A DNA stretch of 64,000 nucleotides from contig NZ_NNBP01000010.1 in the NCBI RefSeq assembly GCF_002803155.1, forward strand, positions 186,001-250,000, given 5' to 3'. The notes beneath the pieces are model-generated. The model saw only the letters and a program-made list of their open reading frames with translations. It had not been told where the DNA came from and made no database searches. The stretch comes from Streptomyces sp. CB02959. GTDB lineage: Bacteria > Actinomycetota > Actinomycetes > Streptomycetales > Streptomycetaceae. Below are positions 1 to 7,602 of the stretch, piece after piece (the first letter of the stretch is position 1; each line of letters begins with the position of its first letter). Made by a program: the position numbers and the translations under genes.

Positions 1-965
1 CCGGCGGAGCCCAGTTGGCGGGCAAGCCGGAATTCGGCGATCTGAAGAACCTCGGGTACGCGCTCGGCACCCTGTTGTTCATTCTGGCGATCGTGCGGAT
101 CGGAAAGCCGCTGCTGAGCAGCGTCGCGGTGCTGCTCGGACTGGTCGGCGGAACGGGCGTCGCCTGGCTGCTCGGTGACGTCGACTTCAGCGGAGTGGGC
201 CACACCGGCTGGTTCGGCGTCAGCACTCCGTTCCACTACGGAATGCCCAAGTTCGAGGCGTTCCCGATCATCGCGATGGTCGTCGTCATGCTGATCACGA
301 TGGTGGAGACCACCGGGGACGTCTACGCGATCGGCGAGATCACCGGCAAGCCGGTCGGCAACGACACCGTCGCCCGGGCGCTGCGCGCCGACGGCGTGGC
401 CACCATCCTCGGCGGCATCTTCAACTCCTTCCCCTACGTGGCCTTCGCCGAGAACATCGGCCTGGTGCGGATGTCACGGGTGATGAGCCGGTTCGTGGTG
501 GTCGCGGCCGGCGGTTTCATGATCGTGCTGGGACTGGTGCCCAAGGCCGGTTCGGTGGTCGCGGCCATCCCCCACCCGGTGCTCGGCGGCGCGGCGCTCT
601 CGATGTTCGGCATGGTCGCCGCGGTCGGCATCCAGATCCTCGGCAAGGTGGACCTGCGCGAGGAGCGCAACGCCCTGATCCTGGCGGTCAGTCTGGGCGT
701 CTCGTTCCTGCCCACCGCGGTCGCGCCGTTCTTCGAGCGGATGCCGCAGGACGTCCGGGCGGTGCTCGACTCCGGCATCACCCTGGGCGGCCTGACCGCG
801 ATCGTGCTGAACCTCGTCTTCAACGTCCTCACCCGCCGCAAGTCGCTGGAGATCGACTGGGACGAGTTCACCGAGGACGAGGACGAGGGCCCGGTCGCGG
901 GCGAGGCGGGACCGGCCGGCCCCGCGCCCGCCGGTCCGCCGCCGCACCCCCAGGGCGCGTACTGA
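1..965 (+). CDS. NCS2-type nucleobase:cation symporter, C-terminal part (5' end outside window)
   Basis: The frame is open from base 3 with no start codon, so the N-terminal part of this membrane transporter lies left of the window. The visible ~320 residues hold about seven hydrophobic helices. Two segments match the substrate site of UraA-like uracil/xanthine permeases: MVETTGD, and AENIGL in the next helix, whose glutamates correspond to the two substrate-contacting Glu residues known for this family. The tail from about residue 280 is soluble, rich in Asp/Glu and then Pro/Ala/Gly, and probably cytosolic. The expected role is proton-coupled uptake of uracil, xanthine or uric acid; the substrate cannot be decided from this part. 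It ends convergently with the next gene across a hairpin terminator. Confidence 0.88.
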   Translation, partial: GGAQLAGKPEFGDLKNLGYALGTLLFILAIVRIGKPLLSSVAVLLGLVGGTGVAWLLGDVDFSGVGHTGWFGVSTPFHYGMPKFEAFPIIAMVVVMLITMVETTGDVYAIGEITGKPVGNDTVARALRADGVATILGGIFNSFPYVAFAENIGLVRMSRVMSRFVVVAAGGFMIVLGLVPKAGSVVAAIPHPVLGGAALSMFGMVAAVGIQILGKVDLREERNALILAVSLGVSFLPTAVAPFFERMPQDVRAVLDSGITLGGLTAIVLNLVFNVLTRRKSLEIDWDEFTEDEDEGPVAGEAGPAGPAPAGPPPHPQGAY

Positions 966-978
966 CGCCCGGCCCGAC

Positions 979-1003
979 GGGGCGGGACCACCTGGCCCGC
1001 CCC
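979..1003. terminator. Bidirectional hairpin between convergent genes
   Basis: GGGGCGGG at 979-986 is perfectly complementary to CCCGCCCC at 996-1003, with a 9-base loop. It sits 13 bases after the permease stop and just past the stop of the minus-strand gene, so it can serve both. There is no T-run, as is usual for terminators in this group. Confidence 0.65.
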
Positions 1004-1017
1004 GGCCGCCGGCCGCC

Positions 1018-1737
1018 TCAGTGCACGGAGTTGAACGGCGGCGCCTCGCCCGCCTCGCCGATCAGCTCCCAGAAGTGGTCGACCAACTGCCGCAGGTACG
1101 CCGACCGTTCGGCCGCGATCTCCTTCAGCCGGGCGTCGGCGTTCCGCGCCACCACATGCCCCATGTACCGCTCGGAGAACTCCGCGAACTCCCCGTGCAT
1201 GGTGCGCAGCGCATCGCCCACCCGGGTCCGGTTCAGGCTGGTGATCTCGGTGATCGGCCCGACGTGCGACTTCCAGCGGCCCTCGATCGCCGCCCGCAGG
1301 TGCCCGGCCAACTCCTCGACCCGCCCCATCACCCCGATCAGCTTGCGCAGCGACAGCCCCAGCGCCTCCACCAGGGCCTTGGTCTGCCGGTAGTCACCGT
1401 GCCACTGGTTGGCCGCCTCCGCCGCCCGGTACGCCTCCGGGGCCATCCCGACCAACTGCGCCAGCCGCTCCGCGCTCAACTGCCGGGCCAGCCGGTGCTC
1501 GGCCAGCGACCGCGGCTCCACGCCCATCAGCACCGTGGGCGGGCACCACAGCACATCGGCCAGGGCGAACAGCTGCGGCTCGGTGGGCACCAGGGAGCCG
1601 AACTCCCACGCCTCGATCACCTCGGGACGCACCGGTGCGCCGCACGCCGACATGGACTGGGCGACCTGACCGGTGGTCAGGCCCACCCGGGCCCGCGCGG
1701 ATCGGGCCTGAGCGGGAGAGAACGGAACGCTGTTCAC
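1018..1737 (-). CDS. Helix-turn-helix (XRE-like) DNA-binding protein
   Basis: A 239-residue protein. The N-terminal ~70 residues read as an XRE-type HTH: SPAQARSARARVGLTTGQVA, then an EVIEAWEFG stretch typical of the second half of the fold. A second helical region around residues 90-140 (AEHRLARQLSAERLAQLVGM) looks like a repeat of the same kind of unit. The rest is alpha-helical with no recognisable ligand site. The GTG at 1737 is chosen because an AGGTG lies about 10 bases upstream and the HTH begins right after it. The frame stays open for 170 more codons upstream, but that part is Pro/Arg-rich, low complexity and unlike protein. Target genes are unknown; a role as a developmental or phage-like repressor would be a guess. 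Confidence 0.7.
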   Translation of the reverse strand: MNSVPFSPAQARSARARVGLTTGQVAQSMSACGAPVRPEVIEAWEFGSLVPTEPQLFALADVLWCPPTVLMGVEPRSLAEHRLARQLSAERLAQLVGMAPEAYRAAEAANQWHGDYRQTKALVEALGLSLRKLIGVMGRVEELAGHLRAAIEGRWKSHVGPITEITSLNRTRVGDALRTMHGEFAEFSERYMGHVVARNADARLKEIAAERSAYLRQLVDHFWELIGEAGEAPPFNSVH

Positions 1738-2510
1738 GTACGCGACACCTCGCTGCACCCGGCGAGCAGGGGGTGCTGGGGGGAGGGAAGGGGGCGGACA
1801 TGGAGGAACATCCAGGGGCGGGAAGATTAACAGATCGGCCAGAGGTACGAACCTCCAGGTCAGAACTCCCGTACCGGGTATAGCCGATGCACCGGTACCT
1901 ACCGGGCGGTAGCGGGTGAGGAGATCGCCGCGACGGCGCGACGTAATGAAGGTGTTACGTGGATGAAGGTGCGGTGTCACAGTGATCGCCGAGGCTGGCG
2001 GGTGCCGATGGGCCTTGCCCGAGCAGAGCCGGTCGGTGTACACCTGGCATCCGGTCCTCCCCCCCACAATCCGATCAGGATGGGACCCCTCATATGCGAT
2101 ACACACTCGACCGCCCCCGTGCGGTCCGGTGCCTGCAGCCCGCCGTGCCGGCCGCGCCCGCCGAGGCCGCGCGCCACCGTGCCGCCGTCCGCTCCGCCGA
2201 GAGAAGACGCACTCCGGCGCGCCCGCCGCACGCCACGCTGTCATGCATCTGACAATCACCCGCGTCCGCGGCGCTCACCACCCGACCGCCGCCTGACGCC
2301 CGTCTGATCGTCACCGTCCACGCATCGCGCGCCACGGAGCCGCCGGCACCCCACGAGCCGGCGCGCCGGCACCCTGATCAGCCGCCACGGCAGGGCGGTT
2401 GCTCAGCCCTGCCCGCGCACGGCCACCGGCCCCGAGGACCGTCGACCGACCGGTCCAGGGGCCCCGCCGCCGGCCTCCGCGTGCCCCGTAGTCAGAAGGG
2501 ACAACCCCAG
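1738..2510. other. Long intergenic region with two palindromes
   Basis: About 770 bases lie between the HTH gene (minus) and the glycosyltransferase gene (plus), so it holds two divergent promoters. Open frames here have low-complexity Arg/Pro composition and no ribosome binding sites, so no gene is called. Visible elements are a perfect inverted repeat at 1941-1960, and a second one at 2239-2254 (TGTCA, six bases, TGACA) nearer the glycosyltransferase gene. A G-rich tract lies at about 1768-1800. Confidence 0.5.
1941..1960. promoter_or_regulatory. Perfect inverted repeat ACGTAA-N8-TTACGT, possible operator
   Basis: Two 6-base arms with an 8-base spacer give a 20-base dyad of a size typical for dimeric regulators. 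It lies about 205 bases upstream of the HTH gene start, in an otherwise very GC-rich region where AT-containing dyads are uncommon. The HTH protein itself is one candidate to bind it. Confidence 0.3.
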
Positions 2511-4877
2511 GTGCTCACTTCGCACCACGCACACACCCAGGGCTCACCCACGGCCCTCCTCGGCGGAGCGGACCAGCCCACCCCACCCGGCACCCACCCC
2601 GCCGGCCACGTCCTCGTCGTCGGCACCCCAGGACCACGCCTGGAACGCCTCACCCACACCCTCCGCACCACCGGCCACGACGTCAGCCACGTCCCGCCCG
2701 GCGAAGCCGGCCCCCGCGTCCACCAGGCACCCCCGGACGCCGTCGTCGCCCTCGACGAACCGGGCGCCCGGCACGCCGGAGCCGACGTCATCCGCGAGGT
2801 CCGCACCGTCCCCGCCGGCCGCGCCCTGCCCCTCCTCATGGTCACCGGCACCCCCGGACCCGCCGGCGTCGCCGACCTGCTCCGCCAGGGGGCCGACGAC
2901 TGCATACCCGAGGCGTCCGACCCCGACGAACTCTCCGCCCGTATAGAGGCCAAGCTCCGCCGCGTCCCGGTCCCCGTCGAGCACCTGCTCCGCGACCCGC
3001 GCACCGGCCTCTACTCCCGCCCCCACTTCCTCGACGAGGTGGAACGCGAACTCAAACGCCCCGACGCCGCCCGGCACGGCGGCGTCCTCGCCGTCATCGG
3101 CGTCGCCGAACTCGCCGCCCTGGAGGACCGACTCGGCCCCCGGGTCCGCCGCGAGGTCGCCGAACGGCTGGCAGGCGTCGCCGAACGCCTCGGCGGCGTC
3201 TGCGACCGGCTCGGCCGGGACGAAGACGGCCATCTGCTGATGCTGCTCCCCGGCGTCGACGAGGAGACCGCCCTGCGCGGCCTCCAGGACTTCGCCACCG
3301 CCGCCGCCGGCACCCGCTTCGTCGTCGCCGACGAGAACGTCCGGCTCACCCCCGCCGTCGGCTGGCTCCCGCTCGCCGGGTGCACCGACGGCGCCGACGC
3401 CGCCGACCAGGCCCGCGACGCGGCCCACGAGGCGCTCCGCCACCGCGACCTGCGCCCCGTCCGCTACGCCCCCTGGATGCGCGACACCCCGCACCGCCAC
3501 CGCCGGCCCCCGCTGCGCGCCCTGATCCGCCCGGCGCTCTCCGCGCTCTCCCCGGTGCTGGCGTTACTCCTGGGCATCGGCGTGCCGTTCGTCCTCTACC
3601 AGCAGGCGTACCTGGCCGGCTGGGACCTCGGTTCCGGCATGTACTGGGCGGTGGTCGCCGGACTGGTGCTCTCCGCGCTGCTGATCGTCCTGGAATGCCT
3701 CTACGCGCTGGACGCGCCGTCCCGCCCGCAACGGCCCGGCGCCGCCTACCCGCCGGCCAGCGCCGTGATCGCCGCGTACCTCCCCAACGAGGCCGCCACC
3801 ATCGTCGACACCGTCGAATCGTTTCTGCGCCAGGACTACCCGGCCGAGCTGGAAATCGTCCTCGCCTACAACACCCCGCACCCGCTGCCCGTGGAGGACA
3901 CCCTCCGCGAGATCGCTGCCCGCGACCCCCGCCTCGTCCTCCTGCCGGTCGCCGGCAGCACCTCCAAGGCCCAGAACGTCAATGCCGCCGTCACCCGGGT
4001 CCGCGGCGAGTTCGTCGGCATCTTCGACGCCGACCACCACCCCGCCCCGCACGCCTTCCGCGACGCCTGGCACTGGCTCTCCAACGGCTACGACGTGGTC
4101 CAAGGGCACTGCGTCATCCGCAACGGCGACAGCTCCCGCGTCGCCCGGCTCGTCGCCGTCGAGTTCGAGGCGATCTACGCGGTCAGTCACCCCGGCCGCA
4201 CCCGGCTCCACGGCTTCGGCGTCTTCGGCGGCTCCAACGGCTTCTGGCGCACCGACCTCCTCGCCCGCACCCGGATGCACGGCTCCATGCTCACCGAGGA
4301 CATCGACTCCACCCTGCGGTCCCTCACCGCCGGCGCCCGGATCGCCGTCGACCGCACCCTCCTCTCCCGCGAACTGGCCCCCACCACCCTCACCGCCCTG
4401 TGGAACCAGCGCTCCCGATGGGCCCAGGGCTGGCTCCAGGTCTCCCTCAAACACCTCTGGCGCGGCCTGCGTTCACCGATTCTGACGATCCGTCAAAAGT
4501 TCGGTCTGCTGGTCCTGTTGGGCTGGCGCGAGATCCAGCCCTGGCTGACCCTCCAGATCCTCCCGATCCTGCTCTACGCCACCTGGAAGGCCGGCGGCCC
4601 CGGGCACCTCGACTGGGCGGTGCCGGTCTGCGTCCTCGCCCTGCTCCTCACCCTCGCCGCCGGACCCGTCCAGGCCCTCTTCGCCTGGCGGCTGGCGGTC
4701 CCCGAAATCCGCGCCCGGCGCGGCTGGTTCTGGTCCTACCTGCTGGTGTCGACCGTCTTCTACAGCCACTTCAAGAACATGGTCGCCCGCCAGTCCCACC
4801 TCAAAGAGGCCCTCGGCGACCGGCAGTGGCGGGTCACCCCGCGCGCCCAGGCGGCCAAGGCGGTGACCCGCCGATGA
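2511..4877 (+). CDS. Membrane GT2 glycosyltransferase fused to receiver-like and GGDEF-like domains
   Basis: A 788-residue fusion. Residues ~33-150 read as a response-regulator receiver fold but lack the acidic pair and the conserved Lys (the GADD segment is followed by CIPE). Residues ~162-285 read as a GGDEF domain, with the DPRTGLYSR opening intact but the active-site loop degraded to GRDED, so cyclase activity is unlikely. Two membrane helices (~346-365, 377-400) precede a processive GT2 domain with DAD (506-508), TED (595-597) and QRSRW (633-637), followed by several more helices. This is the layout of cellulose/hyaluronan/PNAG-type synthases that polymerise sugar while exporting it. GTG 2511 is preferred because AGAAGGGA lies 9 bases upstream; GTG 2481 in frame is possible. 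Codon 352 (3564-3566) is TTA, implying bldA dependence. The next gene overlaps by ATGA. The polymer is unknown. Confidence 0.82.
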   Translation: MLTSHHAHTQGSPTALLGGADQPTPPGTHPAGHVLVVGTPGPRLERLTHTLRTTGHDVSHVPPGEAGPRVHQAPPDAVVALDEPGARHAGADVIREVRTVPAGRALPLLMVTGTPGPAGVADLLRQGADDCIPEASDPDELSARIEAKLRRVPVPVEHLLRDPRTGLYSRPHFLDEVERELKRPDAARHGGVLAVIGVAELAALEDRLGPRVRREVAERLAGVAERLGGVCDRLGRDEDGHLLMLLPGVDEETALRGLQDFATAAAGTRFVVADENVRLTPAVGWLPLAGCTDGADAADQARDAAHEALRHRDLRPVRYAPWMRDTPHRHRRPPLRALIRPALSALSPVLALLLGIGVPFVLYQQAYLAGWDLGSGMYWAVVAGLVLSALLIVLECLYALDAPSRPQRPGAAYPPASAVIAAYLPNEAATIVDTVESFLRQDYPAELEIVLAYNTPHPLPVEDTLREIAARDPRLVLLPVAGSTSKAQNVNAAVTRVRGEFVGIFDADHHPAPHAFRDAWHWLSNGYDVVQGHCVIRNGDSSRVARLVAVEFEAIYAVSHPGRTRLHGFGVFGGSNGFWRTDLLARTRMHGSMLTEDIDSTLRSLTAGARIAVDRTLLSRELAPTTLTALWNQRSRWAQGWLQVSLKHLWRGLRSPILTIRQKFGLLVLLGWREIQPWLTLQILPILLYATWKAGGPGHLDWAVPVCVLALLLTLAAGPVQALFAWRLAVPEIRARRGWFWSYLLVSTVFYSHFKNMVARQSHLKEALGDRQWRVTPRAQAAKAVTRR

Positions 4878-6094
4878 CCACCGCCACCGCCCCGCCCGCC
4901 CCGCCGCGCACCCCCGCCGCGGCCCCGCGCCGCCGCCTCACCGGCGACATCGACGGCTTCCGCGGACTCGCCGCGCTCAGCACCGTCGCCTTCCACGTCT
5001 GGCAGCAGTACACCGCCTACGACGCCCAGGGCAGCCACCCGCCGGTGGCCAACCCCGCACTCGACGCGGTCCTCTCCCTCGAAGTCATCGACCTCTTCTT
5101 CGTGCTGTCGGCGTTCCTGCTCACCCACTCCTACGCCCGCGCCGCCCTCGACGGCGGCTCCACCCGGCCGGCCCGCGCCTTCCTCTTCCGGCGCGCCATC
5201 CGGATCCTGCCGCTCTACGTCCTGGCCGTCCTGGTCGTCTGGGCCACCCGCAACCCCACCCTCCCCGGCGACTGGCCGGACCTCCTGGAACACCTCACCT
5301 TCACCCACGTCTTCGACCAGGACCGGATCTTCTACACCCTCGGCCCCACCTGGTCGCTCTCCCTGGAGGTGCTCTTCTACTTCGTCCTCGTCGGCCTCGG
5401 CCCGCTCGCCGTCCGCGCCTGCCGGCGACTGCGCCACCGCGCCGCCCGGGTCGCGGTCTGCGCGGGCGGCTGCCTGCTCCTCTACGCCGTGCCGCTGGCC
5501 TGGATCACCGTCGCGCACTACGTCCTCGGCATCCCGCACACCGACTGGGTCGCCTACTTCGGCCCGCAGGCCCGCTTCGGCGGCTTCGCGGCCGGCATGG
5601 GCCTGGCGGTGGCCCTGGCCGCGCTCGGCGACCGCGCCCGCCTCACCCCGCGCACCGCACTGCTCCTCACCGCCCTCGCGCTGGCCGGGCTCTTCTGCCT
5701 CTCGCTCCAGTCCGACGCGGAGGGCTTCACCTTCACCTACTACCACCCGATCGCCTCCGCCCTGTGGGCGCTGCTGCTCTTCAGCACCCTCCACATCCGC
5801 CGACGCACCTTCTGGAACCGCTTCCTGACGGCGCGTTGGCTCACCCCCGTGGGCCTGATCAGCTACAGCCTCTTCATCTGGCACGAGCCGGTCATGCTCC
5901 TGCTCCACAACGCCGGACTGCTGCCCACCGGTCAGTCCGGCTTCCCCTGGGCCCTGCTGATCGTCCTCCTCGCCGCCCTCCCGGCGGCCGCGGCCAGCTA
6001 CTGGCTCATCGAATACCCGGCGAGCCTCCTCGGCCGCCTCAAGGACGCCCACGGACGCCCCCGGGACTTCTACCCGGAACCCGCCCTGCGCTGA
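4874..6094 (+). CDS. Acyltransferase family 3 membrane protein
   Basis: A 406-residue integral membrane protein with about ten hydrophobic segments. The family's N-terminal signature is clear (GFRGLAALSTVAFHVW, catalytic-type His at 41), as are the SLEVIDLFFVLSAFLL and TWSLSLEVLFY segments. Such proteins move acetyl or succinyl groups across the membrane onto extracytoplasmic sugars. The ATG overlaps the TGA of the glycosyltransferase gene (ATGA), so the two are translationally coupled. This suggests that it decorates the polymer made by that enzyme, though the acceptor is not proven. The first ~25 residues are Pro/Ala-rich and cytosolic. Confidence 0.9.
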   Translation: MTTATAPPAPPRTPAAAPRRRLTGDIDGFRGLAALSTVAFHVWQQYTAYDAQGSHPPVANPALDAVLSLEVIDLFFVLSAFLLTHSYARAALDGGSTRPARAFLFRRAIRILPLYVLAVLVVWATRNPTLPGDWPDLLEHLTFTHVFDQDRIFYTLGPTWSLSLEVLFYFVLVGLGPLAVRACRRLRHRAARVAVCAGGCLLLYAVPLAWITVAHYVLGIPHTDWVAYFGPQARFGGFAAGMGLAVALAALGDRARLTPRTALLLTALALAGLFCLSLQSDAEGFTFTYYHPIASALWALLLFSTLHIRRRTFWNRFLTARWLTPVGLISYSLFIWHEPVMLLLHNAGLLPTGQSGFPWALLIVLLAALPAAAASYWLIEYPASLLGRLKDAHGRPRDFYPEPALR

Positions 6095-6166
6095 GCCTTG
6101 CGCCGAGCGGCGGCGGCGATGGGAGTCGCGCCGGGGAGGCGGGTCGGTGGGGCTACGCGAGTGGTT

Positions 6167-6997
6167 CTACCGGCTCGCCTCCCGGGTTTCCGGGTTTTCC
6201 CGGGGTCTTGCCGGGTTCTCCCCGAGCCCGCTCGGGAAGAGCGTCCCCAGTCGGTATTCCAGCGCTTGCCGCGCCTGCGCCAACGACCGCTGGCCGTGCA
6301 GCACATCGCCGCCCAGGCCCACCGCGGCCGCCACCAGCAGGTCGGCCTCCAGTCGGACGTCCAGCCCGGGCGCGGTCCGCCCGGCATCCCGCGCCGACGC
6401 GAGGATCCCCGCGACCATGTCCTCCAGCGGGTGGTCCCCGGGCAGGAACACCCGGGCCAGCGCCGGATCGGTCAGGCTGCGCGCGTAGTACGCCGCGAAC
6501 ACCCTCAGTGCCGCGGCCCGTTGGGCGTCCAAGGGGAGGAACTCGTCGAGTACGCCCCGCAGCAGCCCCCGCGGATCCGCCGGATCGAACCGGATCCGGG
6601 ACCGGGCGATCCGCTCGTCCTCCTCGTGCAGCAGTTGCAGCGCCTCCACCAGCAGCCGGTGCTTGTCCGCGAAGTGGTACTGCACCGCCCGCACCGAGAC
6701 CCCGGCCTCCGCCGCGACCTCCCGCATGCTCGCGGCGTGCAACCCGCGCTCGGCCGCGATCCGCCACACCGCCTCGATGATCCGCAGCCGCTTGTCCGCC
6801 GCCGCGCCCCCGGCCGCGCCCGCCGGCCGAGCTGCCTCCCCGGCCCTTACCGGCACCGGCGGATGCTTCCGTCTCCGGTACGCGCGGGCCTGGCAGCTGC
6901 GCGAGCAGTAGACCGCGGGCCGGCCCCGCCCGGCCGGCGCCAGTGCCGTCCCGCACACCCGGCACGACGACCCTTTTTCCACACGCCCCAAGCCCAT
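6167..6997 (-). CDS. TetR-family regulator with N-terminal Cys4 zinc-ribbon-like motif
   Basis: A 276-residue protein. Residues 12-35 hold C12-x2-C15 and C31-x3-C35 followed by a basic run, a treble-clef or FCS-like zinc site. After an Ala/Gly linker, residues ~66-125 form a TetR DNA-binding domain (HTH segment REVAAEAGVSVRAVQYHFADK). The C-terminal ~150 residues are the helical ligand/dimer domain. The start is ATG 6997, with GAGGTG five bases upstream. It is transcribed towards the acyltransferase gene, and 347 bases separate it from the small membrane gene on its other side. The metal-binding front end is unusual for TetR proteins and could add DNA or protein contacts, or sense metal or redox state. 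The ligand is unknown. Confidence 0.85.
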   Translation of the reverse strand: MGLGRVEKGSSCRVCGTALAPAGRGRPAVYCSRSCQARAYRRRKHPPVPVRAGEAARPAGAAGGAAADKRLRIIEAVWRIAAERGLHAASMREVAAEAGVSVRAVQYHFADKHRLLVEALQLLHEEDERIARSRIRFDPADPRGLLRGVLDEFLPLDAQRAAALRVFAAYYARSLTDPALARVFLPGDHPLEDMVAGILASARDAGRTAPGLDVRLEADLLVAAAVGLGGDVLHGQRSLAQARQALEYRLGTLFPSGLGENPARPRENPETREASR

Positions 6998-7344
6998 CCG
7001 GCACCTCGCAAATACTGTGACGAAAAGCGAATTCGGCAGTGCTGGAGCCTAATACGGCACCTCGGCCGCTGATACGTTCGTAACGTCACTGGGTGGCGTC
7101 ATGTGGCGGGTCGCCGCCCTGGTGTTCACGTCCACCCACACGTCCACGCACCGGGACGCGGCATCGGCCCCGGCGCCGGGTCTCGACGCCACCACCCGGC
7201 CGCGGCCCGGTGCCACGGCCGATGCCAGGACCCGACGCCGGTCCTCAAGTCGGCTTCCGATCCGCAGTTCACGTTCCGGCCCCCAAGTCGGCTTCCGGTC
7301 CGCAGTTCACGTTCCGATTGCCAAGTCACCTTCCGAGGAGCGCC
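6998..7344. other. Divergent intergenic region
   Basis: About 350 bases between the TetR gene (minus) and the small membrane gene (plus). Its last 100 bases hold three copies of a 38-base direct repeat (annotated separately). The first part is less GC-rich (around 7010-7060) and is the likely promoter area of the TetR gene. Open frames in it are Arg/Thr/Pro-rich and lack ribosome binding sites. Confidence 0.45.
7246..7335 (+). repeat. 38-base-period direct repeats upstream of a small membrane gene
   Basis: Units begin at 7246, 7284 and 7322. The first two share 33 bases with a single mismatch, starting CAAGTCGGCTTCCG and ending CAGTTCACGTTCCG. The third keeps only its first 14 positions (CAAGTCACCTTCCG) before running into the GAGGAG ribosome binding site of the gene at 7345. 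The constant 38-base phasing suggests an operator array or a recent duplication in the 5' untranslated region. Confidence 0.75.
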
Positions 7345-7566
7345 ATGAAGTACGACGTCCTGCAGATCACCGCCATGGTTCTGGTGGCGGTTGCCGGTCA
7401 GAGCGCCGTCCGGCTGCTCATCGACCACGGTGACACCGGTCTGCTCGGCCGACTCGGCGGCGGTTTCCCGGTGCTGCTGACCGGCTACCTCGCCGTCGCC
7501 GCCGCCGGTGTGCTGCTCGCCGGCTGGTCGCACACCCGGGCCAAAGCACTCGGCCGCCGGAAGTGA
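7345..7566 (+). CDS. Small two-helix membrane protein, unknown function
   Basis: A 73-residue protein not recognised as a named family. It begins at ATG 7345 with GAGGAG five bases upstream, a strong start. There are two hydrophobic stretches, ~8-25 (TAMVLVAVAGQSAVRLL) and ~42-62 (PVLLTGYLAVAAAGVLLAGW), with a short Gly-rich connector and a basic C-terminus (RAKALGRRK). The repeats directly upstream suggest dedicated regulation. It converges with the large APC permease gene, and its stop codon lies inside the hairpin that separates the two. Confidence 0.72.
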   Translation: MKYDVLQITAMVLVAVAGQSAVRLLIDHGDTGLLGRLGGGFPVLLTGYLAVAAAGVLLAGWSHTRAKALGRRK

Positions 7567-7582
7567 TCCGGCGGCCGAGTGC
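7546..7582. terminator. Strong hairpin with 16-base arms spanning a stop codon
   Basis: Bases 7546-7561 pair perfectly with 7567-7582 across a 5-base loop (AGTGA) that contains the TGA stop of the small membrane gene. The arms read GCACTCGGCCGCCGGA and its complement. It also lies just past the end of the minus-strand permease gene, so it can terminate both transcripts. Confidence 0.75.
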
Positions 7583-7602
7583 GGGCGGGGGAGCGGGCTG
7601 CG

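Noticed and set aside
1738..2259. N-terminal extension of the HTH protein by about 170 codons
   Set aside because: Composition becomes Arg/Pro/Gly low-complexity upstream of GTG 1737, and the HTH starts naturally at that codon.
7246..7335. CRISPR array
   Set aside because: Repeats are adjacent at 38-base period with no variable spacers of their own and no cas genes are present.
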